NCBI GenBank assembly: GCA_017308255.1
Contig: JAFKFN010000015.1
Coordinates: 1 to 64,000 of the forward strand
DNA from: Altererythrobacter sp.
Lineage (GTDB): Bacteria > Pseudomonadota > Alphaproteobacteria > Sphingomonadales > Sphingomonadaceae
Direction of reading: 5' to 3'
DNA: 64,000 bases
A model generated the notes under the pieces. That model did not search any database and had not been told where the DNA came from. It worked only from the letters and a program-made list of their open reading frames with translations. A program made the translations under genes and the position numbers. Shown piece by piece: positions 1-7,700 of the stretch. Position 1 is the stretch's first letter, and each line of letters begins with the position of its first letter.

Positions 1-159
1 TAGCGCGAGACGGCGCAGCCGGCTCGCGCGTAGGGGAAGGCTTTCCCCTCCCGGATACTCCACCGCCGCGTGCATCGCACAGCCCTGACCGGCAGCGACG
101 CAGTCCCGGCGACGTGATAGTCATGTCAGACGATCCTGCCCCTCGACTCGGAGTCGGCG
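1..159. other. Non-coding left edge of window
   Basis: No convincing gene is seen here. Two small inverted repeats are visible: CGCGAG and CTCGCG arms near the first 30 bases, and GGGGAA (33-38) with TTCCCC (43-48). Neither is followed by a T tract. A GGAG at 150-153 is the likely ribosome binding site of the gene starting at 160. Confidence 0.4.
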
Positions 160-789
160 ATGCGCGTTCTCATCCTCGACGGTCATCCCGATGACGGCCG
201 TCTGGTCAGCCACCTGCTCGACCACTTCCAGGCCGCACTTGGCCCGGACGCCGAGGTCGAGCGCATCGCGGTGCGCGATCTTGCCTTCGATCCGGTCCTG
301 CATGGCGGCTACAAGACCGTGCAGCCGCTCGAGCCGGACCTCGATCGCATCACAGCCGCCATCGCCGCCTGCGATCATCTGGTTGTCGGCTTCCCGATGT
401 GGTGGGGTAGCGAGCCCGCCCAGCTCAAAGGGTTGCTCGACCGCGTGCTGCTTCCCGGCTTCGCCTTCCGCTACCACAAGGACGATCCCTTCTGGGACCG
501 GCTGCTTGCCGGACGCTCGGCCGACGTTATCATGACGATGGACACGCCAAGCCTGTATCTCCGCTTCGCCTACGGCAACCCGGTCGTGCGCCGCTGGCGC
601 GGCCAGATTCTCGGCTTCTGCGGCTTCAAGCCGCTGCGGTTTACGAAATTCGGCCCCGTCCGCCAGGACGGCGTCGAGAAGAACATCGCGGCGTGGCGCC
701 ACAAGGTCGAGCGGTTGGCGGCGTCCGCGTCCAGACTGCGCCGCGGAACGAGACGGACGGCGGACTCAACCGCCGAATGCGGGATCTGA
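160..789 (+). CDS. NAD(P)H dehydrogenase (quinone)-like flavoprotein
   Basis: This 209-residue protein looks like a member of the flavodoxin-2 / NQO family (MdaB, KefF and relatives), soluble FMN- or FAD-binding proteins that pass two electrons from NAD(P)H to quinones. The N-terminus MRVLILDGHPDDGRL is the flavin phosphate-binding strand and loop. Residues 78-105 carry the family signature (FPMWWGSEPAQLKGLLDRVL followed by GFAFRY). The ATG at 160 has a GGAG six bases upstream. The basic C-terminal tail after residue 185 is longer than usual. It is the first of three co-directional genes leading into the CBASS effector, but a role in defence is only a guess. Confidence 0.75.
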   Translation: MRVLILDGHPDDGRLVSHLLDHFQAALGPDAEVERIAVRDLAFDPVLHGGYKTVQPLEPDLDRITAAIAACDHLVVGFPMWWGSEPAQLKGLLDRVLLPGFAFRYHKDDPFWDRLLAGRSADVIMTMDTPSLYLRFAYGNPVVRRWRGQILGFCGFKPLRFTKFGPVRQDGVEKNIAAWRHKVERLAASASRLRRGTRRTADSTAECGI

Positions 790-877
790 CGGCGGCGGCC
801 TGTCGCAAGCGCCTTGGCAATGTTCCTTGTTTGTTCCATCCTACACGCTTGCGAATCGAGGAATAAGGAACGGGGTT

Positions 878-1225
878 ATGAGCGTGATGATCCGCGGGGA
901 GGACCGGACGAGACTGAAGGTGATGGGCGACATTGAGGCCGAGCTGGCGGTTCCCGCCGACGCGGCCGGTCGCTGCTGGCTCTCTTTCTCGGACGGCACG
1001 CTGGTCGAAGCCGCCTATGGTGACGATGATGCCTGCCGTTTCGCGGTCAGTCAGGAGGGCGCCGCCATAGCCCGGATACAGCGCGACGGCGACCGCGATA
1101 TCCTCCGTCTCGACTGGCGGGTGGAATGGGTGACGGTCGCCGCCGACGGAAACGCCGCCCGCGCCACTGAGGCACGGGAGCTCATGCCAATGCTGCCAGG
1201 ACTTTTGGGCGAGTTGGCCTACTAG
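878..1225 (+). CDS. Hypothetical protein
   Basis: This 115-residue soluble protein is not one I recognise. It starts MSVMIRGEDRTRLKVMGDIE and appears to be made of short beta strands, with no signal peptide or membrane segment. I chose the ATG at 878 because AAGGAA lies about 10 bases upstream; an in-frame start at 827 would add 17 residues. It lies 88 bases after the quinone-reductase-like gene and 56 bases before the Cap15-like effector gene, on the same strand, so the three may share a transcript. Function unknown. Confidence 0.55.
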   Translation: MSVMIRGEDRTRLKVMGDIEAELAVPADAAGRCWLSFSDGTLVEAAYGDDDACRFAVSQEGAAIARIQRDGDRDILRLDWRVEWVTVAADGNAARATEARELMPMLPGLLGELAY

Positions 1226-1281
1226 GTTGGCGTGCAGTCAAGGAGATGGGAAATTCGCCGTCTCGTGGTAGGTTCTGAAGC

Positions 1282-1974
1282 ATGTATGCAACGCTTCCTC
1301 TTGGTCGCTTGGTTTCCGTGCTGGTATGGCCTTTCGGACTGATCCTCGTCGGGTTGATCGCATTCTGGCAATTCCCGGCTTCTCCGCTGGCCTGGATCAG
1401 AACGATCGGGACGGCAGCGACGATATGGGCGTTGGCGCTCCTCCTGCTTGCCGGATCATCGGGCCGGTTCGCGCCCTGGCGCGTCCTCTGGCACTGGTTC
1501 CCGGTTTTCAATCGCTGGTTCTTCCCCGACCTCAACGGGACGTGGGAGGGAAAGACCTCGTCGAACTGGCCGGTGGTCAAGTCGATGCTCGATGCGGCGA
1601 CCAGCGCCGGCGGCCTCGATGCGGCGACGCTTGAAACTATTCCGCTCCAGGATGATGCGATCACCGTCACGGTTAAGGCTTCGCTGTTTTATTTCCGGCT
1701 GACGGCTAAGCTGTCGAATACCGGCGGGACGTCGCATTCCCGAACAGCGCTGGTCGCCAAGGATCCACATCACGACGGGTTTCAGCTTCAGTATCTCTTC
1801 AGCCAGGACACGCCCGACGCCGGATTCACCGACGACGCATCCCATTTGGGTGCCGTGACGGCCGACCTCGACCTCGATGACTGGGAGATGAACGGCTACT
1901 ATTGGACCCGCCGCAAATGGCGCGCGGGGCTCAGCACGGCAGGTAAGCTGACGCTACGCCGGGTCGCCAGGTAG
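1282..1974 (+). CDS. cap15: Cap15-like CBASS effector: 2TM plus beta-rich receptor domain
   Basis: This 230-residue protein has two hydrophobic helices (about residues 8-31 and 37-58) and then a beta-strand-rich cytosolic domain opening with LNGTWEG at 84-90. That is the layout of the S-2TM-beta / Cap15 family, in which a beta-barrel binds the cyclic nucleotide and the membrane helices assemble to disrupt the inner membrane. The layout is seen directly; the family call is by recognition. It faces the CD-NTase, cap2 and cap3 genes, and its last 21 bases overlap the end of cap3 in antisense, whereas CBASS effectors are usually in the same operon direction. An unrelated small membrane protein is the alternative. 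Confidence 0.72.
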   Translation: MYATLPLGRLVSVLVWPFGLILVGLIAFWQFPASPLAWIRTIGTAATIWALALLLLAGSSGRFAPWRVLWHWFPVFNRWFFPDLNGTWEGKTSSNWPVVKSMLDAATSAGGLDAATLETIPLQDDAITVTVKASLFYFRLTAKLSNTGGTSHSRTALVAKDPHHDGFQLQYLFSQDTPDAGFTDDASHLGAVTADLDLDDWEMNGYYWTRRKWRAGLSTAGKLTLRRVAR

Positions 1975-2448
1975 ATCGACGCCGGCCGGGGGCAGAACAT
2001 GCCCCGATGTGCCATCATGGACCACCACCGTCAGCCCATCGGGCGGCGGGAGCTGTCCGACAATGACGAACACGAAGCCGCCGAGACGGTGCCTGGACAG
2101 GCGAACCCGGCTCGACATCGTCGCATGATCGCGACCGGAAGGTGTCGGGCTGCGCTCGGGATGCGTATGCCAGTCGCCGATATAGTGCAGCTTGCGGGCG
2201 AACATGGCGTCGATCTCGTCCTGCTCGCCGGTGCGGTCGGGCTCGAAGAAGGTGCGCCCACGCTTGTCGTTGGGCCCAGGGCCGGTCGCTTCGCTCACGA
2301 CGATGCACTGCCCGTCGATCCGGGCGAAAAGCTGGCCGCCGGCTTCGCGGTGCCAGAAGCGAAGCTGACGATACCGGGCGAAATGATCGAGCACGGCTGG
2401 CTCGAAATGGATCACGTCGCCCGAGGCGCCGATCGGATAGCGTAGCAT
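1954..2448 (-). CDS. cap3: CBASS Cap3: JAB/JAMM isopeptidase
   Basis: This 164-residue protein has a complete JAMM zinc-protease motif: Glu35, then His94-x-His96, seven residues, Ser104-x2-Asp107. In type II CBASS, Cap3 removes targets that Cap2 has joined to the C-terminus of the CD-NTase, restraining or resetting the system. Its ATG overlaps the cap2 stop by one base (TGATG), which implies translational coupling. The stop lies inside the end of the convergent effector gene. Length and motif spacing are normal for bacterial Cap3, so the assignment is firm given the neighbours. Confidence 0.9.
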   Translation of the reverse strand: MLRYPIGASGDVIHFEPAVLDHFARYRQLRFWHREAGGQLFARIDGQCIVVSEATGPGPNDKRGRTFFEPDRTGEQDEIDAMFARKLHYIGDWHTHPERSPTPSGRDHATMSSRVRLSRHRLGGFVFVIVGQLPPPDGLTVVVHDGTSGHVLPPAGVDLPGDPA

Positions 2449-4232
2449 CAGCGGCCGCTCTTAGCGCAGACGGGACAGGCGAGATCGTGCCGCCAGGAAC
2501 GCTCTACCATCGTCGCCGAGGGCCGGCCCGCCGTCGCCGCGCGCCAATCGTCGGTCCAGGCGCCACTCGACCGGGCCATCGCCGCCTCGCGTCCGCTGAC
2601 GATCCGGTAGGCGCCGCCGTCAGCGCGGCCGAGCAGATGGTCGAGCGCCAAATCGGCCGCCATGCTGGCGATCGCGGTAATTTCCGACGCGCCGTAGGGC
2701 TGGAAATAGTTGCCGCAGGCCGCCTCACGCTGGAGCGTTGGAACCGCAAATTCCGCCGCCCGGAACAGCGCCTCCCCGGTCGGCGAGAGACCGCAGGCGA
2801 GACAGCCGCCGATCTTGCCGATGAGGACCGCGTGGCCTGCGGCCGCGTGCGGCTCGGCCCATGCATAGAGGATCGTCGCGGGGTGTCCCGTTTCAAGCTG
2901 ACGGGCATTGAGTTCAGCTTCGTGCGACCAGCTCCCGATGGTCGAAACCACTAGATTCGCCTGCGCGAAGATTTCGGGCCGCTCGACCGCGAGCTTCTGC
3001 CAGCCGGAAGGATGGCCGGCGGCGCGCGAATGGGGAAAGTCACGCTGGAGCCGCTGCGCCAACGCCGTCGCCTTGTTCAGCCCGTTCTGATTCGCGCCGA
3101 GCGCGTGACGGCTCGTGTTCTCCAGCTCCATGCGGTCGGGATCGATGAGGTCGATTTCGGCCACGCCGGCTTGGGCGAGCAATCGGGCGATCGGCGATCC
3201 AAGCGAGCCGCAGCCGACCATCACCACGCGCGAAATGCGGAGCGTCGTGAGATCGGCATTGCCGTCGCGCCCGTGAATCCACCAGGGGTCGGCGCGCTCG
3301 ACGCGATGGCGCGCGAGGACGCCGTGGCGCGCCTGCTCCACAACGACGGCAGGCGGCGCCTTGCCCTTGCGAAACCCTTTGGTCCCTTTCGGCCCGCCGC
3401 GGCCATGCCGCTTGCCGGGCTTGATCGTCACCGCCGCAAAGCACGGTCCGTTGTCGGCCTCGGCGCCGAGCAGGATGACCCAATCCTGCTGTTCGAGCCC
3501 GAGGAAGACGTCGAGTGCGGCAGCCGCAGGCTCGCCGAGCCGCGCGGCCAAGGCGCGCACGTCATCGGGTGTGTTCGGATATTCAGAAGGAAGCAGCGGC
3601 TGGTCGAACCACAGGAGCTGCGCGGACGAGCATTCCGCGCCATGCGGCAGTCCCTTGCCCGCCCGATTGGTCAGCCAGGCATTCAGCGCCGCGCGATCCT
3701 CCGCGACGAAATAACCCGCCTTCGAGCGCCACAGCTTGACCCGGCGCGTGTCACCGCATGGATCCACCAGGCTGCGGATCAGGTCGCCTTTCGCGGTGGG
3801 ATTCCAATAGGAAAGGAACTCGCTCTGGAACTCCCTGGGATTGGTGCCCGCGATGCCTTGCTCGAGGATTTCGACGGCTCCGCCGAGCACGGCCTTCACG
3901 ATGGCGAGCGGTTGGCTGTGGTCGAGCTCGTCGCTGTCTTCAACGATGCAGAGCCGTCCGTCCTCCTCGACATGCGGATAGCTCGGAAAGGCGGGCGGCT
4001 CGGCCAGCGCGACTCTCGGCCGGCTGCGCGGAAAGCGGGCGTCGATGACAAGGTCCAGCGCTGTCGGCTGGTCGAGTATGGCGACGTTCAACCGCCAGCC
4101 ACAGCGCGCGCCCTTCGCCGTATAGCGTTGCAGCTCGCCTTCTGTGAGCGGGCGAGCGCCCGTGTTGGCCGCCAGCCACTTTCCGATCCTGGTTTCGATG
4201 TCCGCTTGAGCCGCGCCAGGCGCTTCAGCCAT
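2448..4232 (-). CDS. cap2: CBASS Cap2: E2-E1 (ThiF) fusion enzyme
   Basis: This 594-residue protein follows the two-part Cap2 plan. The N-terminal E2-like domain has its likely catalytic Cys at residue 95 in DGRLCIVED. The C-terminal E1/ThiF domain has the nucleotide motif GCGSLG at 340-345, a probable E1 cysteine at 506 in AACGNYFQPYGA, and zinc cysteines CLAC (477/480) and CPVC (586/589). Cap2 adenylates and conjugates the C-terminus of the CD-NTase, priming it for signalling. I start it at the ATG at 4232, inside the end of the CD-NTase gene (ATGGCTGA overlap); the frame is open 31 codons further upstream, but that would overlap the CD-NTase more. Confidence 0.92.
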   Translation of the reverse strand: MAEAPGAAQADIETRIGKWLAANTGARPLTEGELQRYTAKGARCGWRLNVAILDQPTALDLVIDARFPRSRPRVALAEPPAFPSYPHVEEDGRLCIVEDSDELDHSQPLAIVKAVLGGAVEILEQGIAGTNPREFQSEFLSYWNPTAKGDLIRSLVDPCGDTRRVKLWRSKAGYFVAEDRAALNAWLTNRAGKGLPHGAECSSAQLLWFDQPLLPSEYPNTPDDVRALAARLGEPAAAALDVFLGLEQQDWVILLGAEADNGPCFAAVTIKPGKRHGRGGPKGTKGFRKGKAPPAVVVEQARHGVLARHRVERADPWWIHGRDGNADLTTLRISRVVMVGCGSLGSPIARLLAQAGVAEIDLIDPDRMELENTSRHALGANQNGLNKATALAQRLQRDFPHSRAAGHPSGWQKLAVERPEIFAQANLVVSTIGSWSHEAELNARQLETGHPATILYAWAEPHAAAGHAVLIGKIGGCLACGLSPTGEALFRAAEFAVPTLQREAACGNYFQPYGASEITAIASMAADLALDHLLGRADGGAYRIVSGREAAMARSSGAWTDDWRAATAGRPSATMVERSWRHDLACPVCAKSGR

Positions 4233-5475
4233 AGCGGCCGTCGCCACCCTTCTTGACGGCTTCGCGGGCATCGGGCTGGTCGGCGAAATCCTTGAGGATG
4301 CCGGACTGGAGAATAGTCGGTGCACCGATCGGCGCTTCTATTACGACGAGATCTTCATCGTCGGGAAGATAGTCGCCTAAGGCAGCGCGCAGGTGCTCGA
4401 TCACCGTGCCGGACTGGTTGGCGGCCAGCGCCGCGTCGATCCGCGTCACGAGGCAGCGCGCCTTGGCGATGAAGTCCGCGCGGCATTCGTAGGCCCAGCC
4501 TTCATCGAGATACTGTCCGTGGACCACTGGGTTTGGAATGCGGCGTTCCAGCAACTCCGGGAGGCGCTTCGCCACCATCTGAAGCGCGAGATCGTCGCGA
4601 TTCTCCGCGATCAGGGCAGCAGCCTCGTCATACGCCGCAACGACGCACGCCATCAGCGCGATCGAGCTGAGACGGCAGCCGGTCCAGTTATGATCGCGCC
4701 ACCCCTTCAGGTAGCGGCAGACGCGCCGCAGTTGCTGCCCATGTGCGTTGATCGCGTCCTGAAACCAGTCTTCGAGCTTGCGCGGATCGGACGGCTTCCA
4801 GCCTTCCTCGCGATGCGCGAGCATGATTTGGTCGGTGGGCAGGCGGGGATAGATCTGCTCGGCGAAGGAAACATTCTCGTCGAGCATCCTCGTGTCGAAT
4901 TGCAACGAGGCGGCAGCTTTTTCGAGCAGCTCCTCGAACTCATCGTCGGGGATGGCGTAGAGTGCGAGATCGACATGCGCGTCGTCGTTGATCTCGACGC
5001 GCACGCAGGAAGGCTTGTTGGTGATGAGCGTCCAACCGTTGCGGTCACACAAGGGGGCAAGGATGCGCTCGACCGCGGTGAAGTAGCCGGCGCTCGCGAC
5101 GATGGGATGGGCGCCGCCATTCTGGCTCAGAAACGACACCGGCAGGAAGACGCCGTCGTCGAGGTCGATCTCCTGCGGCGGGTTATGGGTCGCGCGGTTG
5201 AGCGTGTGGTAGGACCAGCTTCCCTGCATCCTGAACTTGGGCCGGAGAGCGAGATCGCTGTCCGCGAAGGACACTGAAGCGAGAGCCGTCACCTCGAAAA
5301 ATTGGGTGCGATCGACATGGTCGCTCCACGCGCGGAGGCCCGAGCGAATCTCATCGCGGATTTCCTCGCGGGCTGCTTGGAGGGCCGCCCGTTGTTTGGC
5401 ATCGACCGTCAGGCCGCGCAGATAGGTGTCATGTTCGCCTGAACTGAACAATGTCCGGTGAGCGTTCGCCCCCAT
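4225..5475 (-). CDS. cdnA: CBASS CD-NTase, DncV-like (clade A)
   Basis: This 416-residue protein is a cyclic-oligonucleotide synthase of the DncV type. The active site is intact: GSWSYHTLNR at 85-94, the metal aspartates Asp104 and Asp106 in EIDLDDG, and the third at Asp169 in HVDLALYAIPDDEF. Further DncV-like blocks are LAHREEGWKPSDPRKLEDWF and RRVCRYLKGWRDHNW. DncV makes 3',3'-cGAMP, but the product here is not established. The C-terminus ends in Tyr-Gly, compatible with Cap2 conjugation through a terminal glycine. AGGAGG lies about six bases before the ATG. It is first in a tightly overlapping cdnA-cap2-cap3 operon. Confidence 0.92.
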   Translation of the reverse strand: MGANAHRTLFSSGEHDTYLRGLTVDAKQRAALQAAREEIRDEIRSGLRAWSDHVDRTQFFEVTALASVSFADSDLALRPKFRMQGSWSYHTLNRATHNPPQEIDLDDGVFLPVSFLSQNGGAHPIVASAGYFTAVERILAPLCDRNGWTLITNKPSCVRVEINDDAHVDLALYAIPDDEFEELLEKAAASLQFDTRMLDENVSFAEQIYPRLPTDQIMLAHREEGWKPSDPRKLEDWFQDAINAHGQQLRRVCRYLKGWRDHNWTGCRLSSIALMACVVAAYDEAAALIAENRDDLALQMVAKRLPELLERRIPNPVVHGQYLDEGWAYECRADFIAKARCLVTRIDAALAANQSGTVIEHLRAALGDYLPDDEDLVVIEAPIGAPTILQSGILKDFADQPDAREAVKKGGDGRYG

Positions 5476-5632
5476 TTAAACCTCCTGGTCCGGCGTCTAG
5501 CGCCTTTGCGAGAAAAGATAGGGCGCGCGCGAAGTAGAACAAGGGGCGAACAGAACTTATTCTCATCCTGAAACGATGGTCAGGGAGCCCCGCCTTCTGG
5601 CCGCAGCGGAAACTCGCCGGAAAAGGCCGACT

Positions 5633-6112
5633 TCATTCGATGAAGGCGGCGAGGTTGCGAAGGGTCGACGCGATCCCTTCCCGGTGTTCCTCGACGCCGA
5701 TGCCTGTCGGCACATTTTCGGCCGAGATCGTGACCCGCGTGCCGTCCTTCACCTCCGCCAGCGTTGTCGTCACTCGCATCGCGCCCGCAAAGCCCGGATC
5801 GTCCGACTGGAAGTCGACCTCCTCGACGATCCGTTCATAGGGGACCAACTCGGCGAAGCGGCCGGTGAACAAATCCTCGTCCGCCGTGGTCTTGCCGATC
5901 ACGCCGGGCTCTGGATCGTCGTAAATGAAGGCCATGCGATAGCCCCCGCCGGGCCGCGCGTCGAACGCCTCGACCCGCGCGTGCATCCCCTTGGGCGGCC
6001 GCCATGAGGTGACGGATTCGGCATCGGTCATGGCCCGGAAGATCGCCCGCGCCGGGGCTAGGATTACGCGCGAAGCGGTGTCGATTCTCGTATCGTCCGA
6101 TGATGTTGCCAT
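5633..6112 (-). CDS. SRPBCC / AHSA1-like domain protein
   Basis: This 159-residue single-domain protein has the START/Bet v1-like pattern of the AHSA1 family: an early ARAIFRAMTDAESVTSWRPP segment, then RPGGGYRMAF, and a final long helix ending IASTLRNLAAFIE. Members bind hydrophobic ligands or act as co-chaperone-like proteins; no substrate can be named. A GGAGC precedes the ATG. It sits between the CBASS operon and the TerY-P triad on the CBASS strand, 157 bases upstream of the CD-NTase start. It may be island cargo unrelated to defence. Confidence 0.8.
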   Translation of the reverse strand: MATSSDDTRIDTASRVILAPARAIFRAMTDAESVTSWRPPKGMHARVEAFDARPGGGYRMAFIYDDPEPGVIGKTTADEDLFTGRFAELVPYERIVEEVDFQSDDPGFAGAMRVTTTLAEVKDGTRVTISAENVPTGIGVEEHREGIASTLRNLAAFIE

Positions 6113-6232
6113 GATGCTCCATTAGCCTACGATCCATTGCGAGTCCCGCGCAGGCAACAGGAGTCGAGCGCGGACTTTCCACGAGGGCAAAAGGACGCAT
6201 CTTTGTTATGTGTCTTTAAGAATGAAGTGCTA

Positions 6233-6248
6233 ACGATCTGGGGATCGT
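6233..6248. promoter_or_regulatory. Inverted repeat upstream of TerY-P triad
   Basis: ACGATC and GATCGT arms are separated by TGGG, 22 bases before the VWA-gene ATG at 6271. The stretch just upstream is relatively AT-rich. The position suits an operator or 5' UTR hairpin controlling the triad, but no binding protein can be named. Confidence 0.35.
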
Positions 6249-6270
6249 AAGTTACCGGGGGCAAAGAACT

Positions 6271-6948
6271 ATGGATGATTTCGAACAACAGCCATTTGCA
6301 GATGCTGAGTTCGCTGAGAACCCGGAGCAGCGTTGTCCCTGTATCCTGCTTATCGACACTTCGACCTCGATGCGGGGCGACCCAATCCATCAGCTCAACG
6401 AAGCGCTGCTCGCCTTCAAGGAAGAGCTGCACAGCGACGCGATGGCGGCAAAGCGGGTCGAACTCGCGGTCGTCACCTTCGGGCCGGTTGAAACCCGTGC
6501 GGACTTCACGACCGTCGACGGCTGGTATCCCGAAACACTCGAGGGGAGCGGCGCGACCCCGATGGGCGAGGCCATCGTCCGCGCGCTCGACATGCTGCGC
6601 GAGCGCAAGGATCGTTACCGCGCGAACGGCATCAAATACTATCGGCCCTGGGTGTTTCTCATTACCGACGGCGCCCCGACCGATAGCTGGCAGGAAGCCA
6701 AACGGCGCGTCCATGAGGGCGAGGAGCGCAAGGAGTTCATGTTCTACGCGGCCGCCGTCGACGGCGCGGACATGGGCATCCTGTCGCAGATCGCGATGCG
6801 CCAGCCTCTGCGACTGCGGGGACTCGCCTTCCGCGAACTGTTCCAGTGGCTGTCGAGTTCGCTCAGCGCGGTCTCGCAGTCCAATCCGGGCGACCAGGTG
6901 CCGCTCGCCAATCCGGCTGGCCCGGACGGTTGGGCCGTTGCCGGCTGA
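6271..6948 (+). CDS. terY: TerY-like VWA domain protein (TerY-P triad)
   Basis: This 225-residue protein is essentially one von Willebrand factor A domain. It has a complete MIDAS motif (Asp29-x-Ser31-x-Ser33 in DTSTSM), a middle threonine in [10 protein letters not shown] and the distal [11 protein letters not shown] domains of the TerY type act as metal-dependent interaction modules. With the next two genes, a PP2C phosphatase and a kinase, it forms the TerY-P triad described by comparative genomics in stress and phage-defence loci. The 3' end overlaps the phosphatase gene by 11 bases if the TTG start is used. Confidence 0.88.
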   Translation: MDDFEQQPFADAEFAENPEQRCPCILLIDTSTSMRGDPIHQLNEALLAFKEELHSDAMAAKRVELAVVTFGPVETRADFTTVDGWYPETLEGSGATPMGEAIVRALDMLRERKDRYRANGIKYYRPWVFLITDGAPTDSWQEAKRRVHEGEERKEFMFYAAAVDGADMGILSQIAMRQPLRLRGLAFRELFQWLSSSLSAVSQSNPGDQVPLANPAGPDGWAVAG

Positions 6949-7699
6949 ACCGCGGCGGTGGCGTTGGGCCGCCGCCTCGAGGATCGGGACTTCACACCTC
7001 GGCAGCGGCACGCGCAAACAGGACGCCTATACCGTCTCTCGCCTTCCTGGCGACGCCCTCTGCCTCGTGGTCTCGGACGGCGCGGGAAGCGCCAGTCATG
7101 GCGGCCAGGGCGCCTCGCTGGTCTGCCGGTCGCTGACAGCGAACCTGCGGGCCTGGTTTCGCGCGCACAATGGACTTCCCGACGACGAGCAGGTGATGGC
7201 CTGGATCGACGAGTTGCGCGACCGGCTCGCTATCGTCGCCGGGCAACGCGCCCTCACGCGCCGCCAGTTCGCGGCAACGCTGGTTCTGCTGGCGGTCAAG
7301 GGCGAGGAGTTGCTCGCGCTCCAGATCGGCGACAGCGCGATGGTCGGGCGCCGCGAGGGCCGGTGGGAAGCGATATGCTGGCCTGAAAATGGCGAGTTCG
7401 CTTCCACCACCTTCTTCGTCACCGATGATCCCCAAGTGCGTTTGCGGACCGCTCGGCTGCCGCTCGACTATGATGCCTTTGCCCTGTTTTCCGATGGGAT
7501 CGAGAATGTCGCGCTCGATCATCTCGGGGGCCAGCCTCACGCCCGTTTCTTCGATCCCATGATGAAGCCCGTCGACGACGCGAAGGAAGGTGGGAAGCTC
7601 ACCGCGCTCTCCGCGGCGCTCGGTCGCTATCTTGACGGCGCGGCTCTGTGTGAGCGGACCGACGACGACAAGACGCTGATCCTTCTGTCGGGTGCGTGA
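6938..7699 (+). CDS. PP2C-type protein phosphatase (TerY-P triad)
   Basis: A PP2C serine/threonine phosphatase domain fills the protein. Metal-binding aspartates are visible in [36 protein letters not shown] and the C-terminal TDDDKTL. The best start is a TTG at 6938, giving 253 residues with the family-typical RWRWAAAS opening; no ATG lies near, and the frame being open further upstream is fortuitous. The start lies within the end of the VWA gene, suggesting coupling. The enzyme presumably reverses phosphorylation by the downstream kinase. Confidence 0.85.
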   Translation: MPAEPRRWRWAAASRIGTSHLGSGTRKQDAYTVSRLPGDALCLVVSDGAGSASHGGQGASLVCRSLTANLRAWFRAHNGLPDDEQVMAWIDELRDRLAIVAGQRALTRRQFAATLVLLAVKGEELLALQIGDSAMVGRREGRWEAICWPENGEFASTTFFVTDDPQVRLRTARLPLDYDAFALFSDGIENVALDHLGGQPHARFFDPMMKPVDDAKEGGKLTALSAALGRYLDGAALCERTDDDKTLILLSGA

Positions 7700-7700
7700 G

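Noticed and set aside
33..48. GGGGAA/TTCCCC hairpin as a terminator of an upstream gene
   Set aside because: No T tract follows and no upstream gene is visible in the window.
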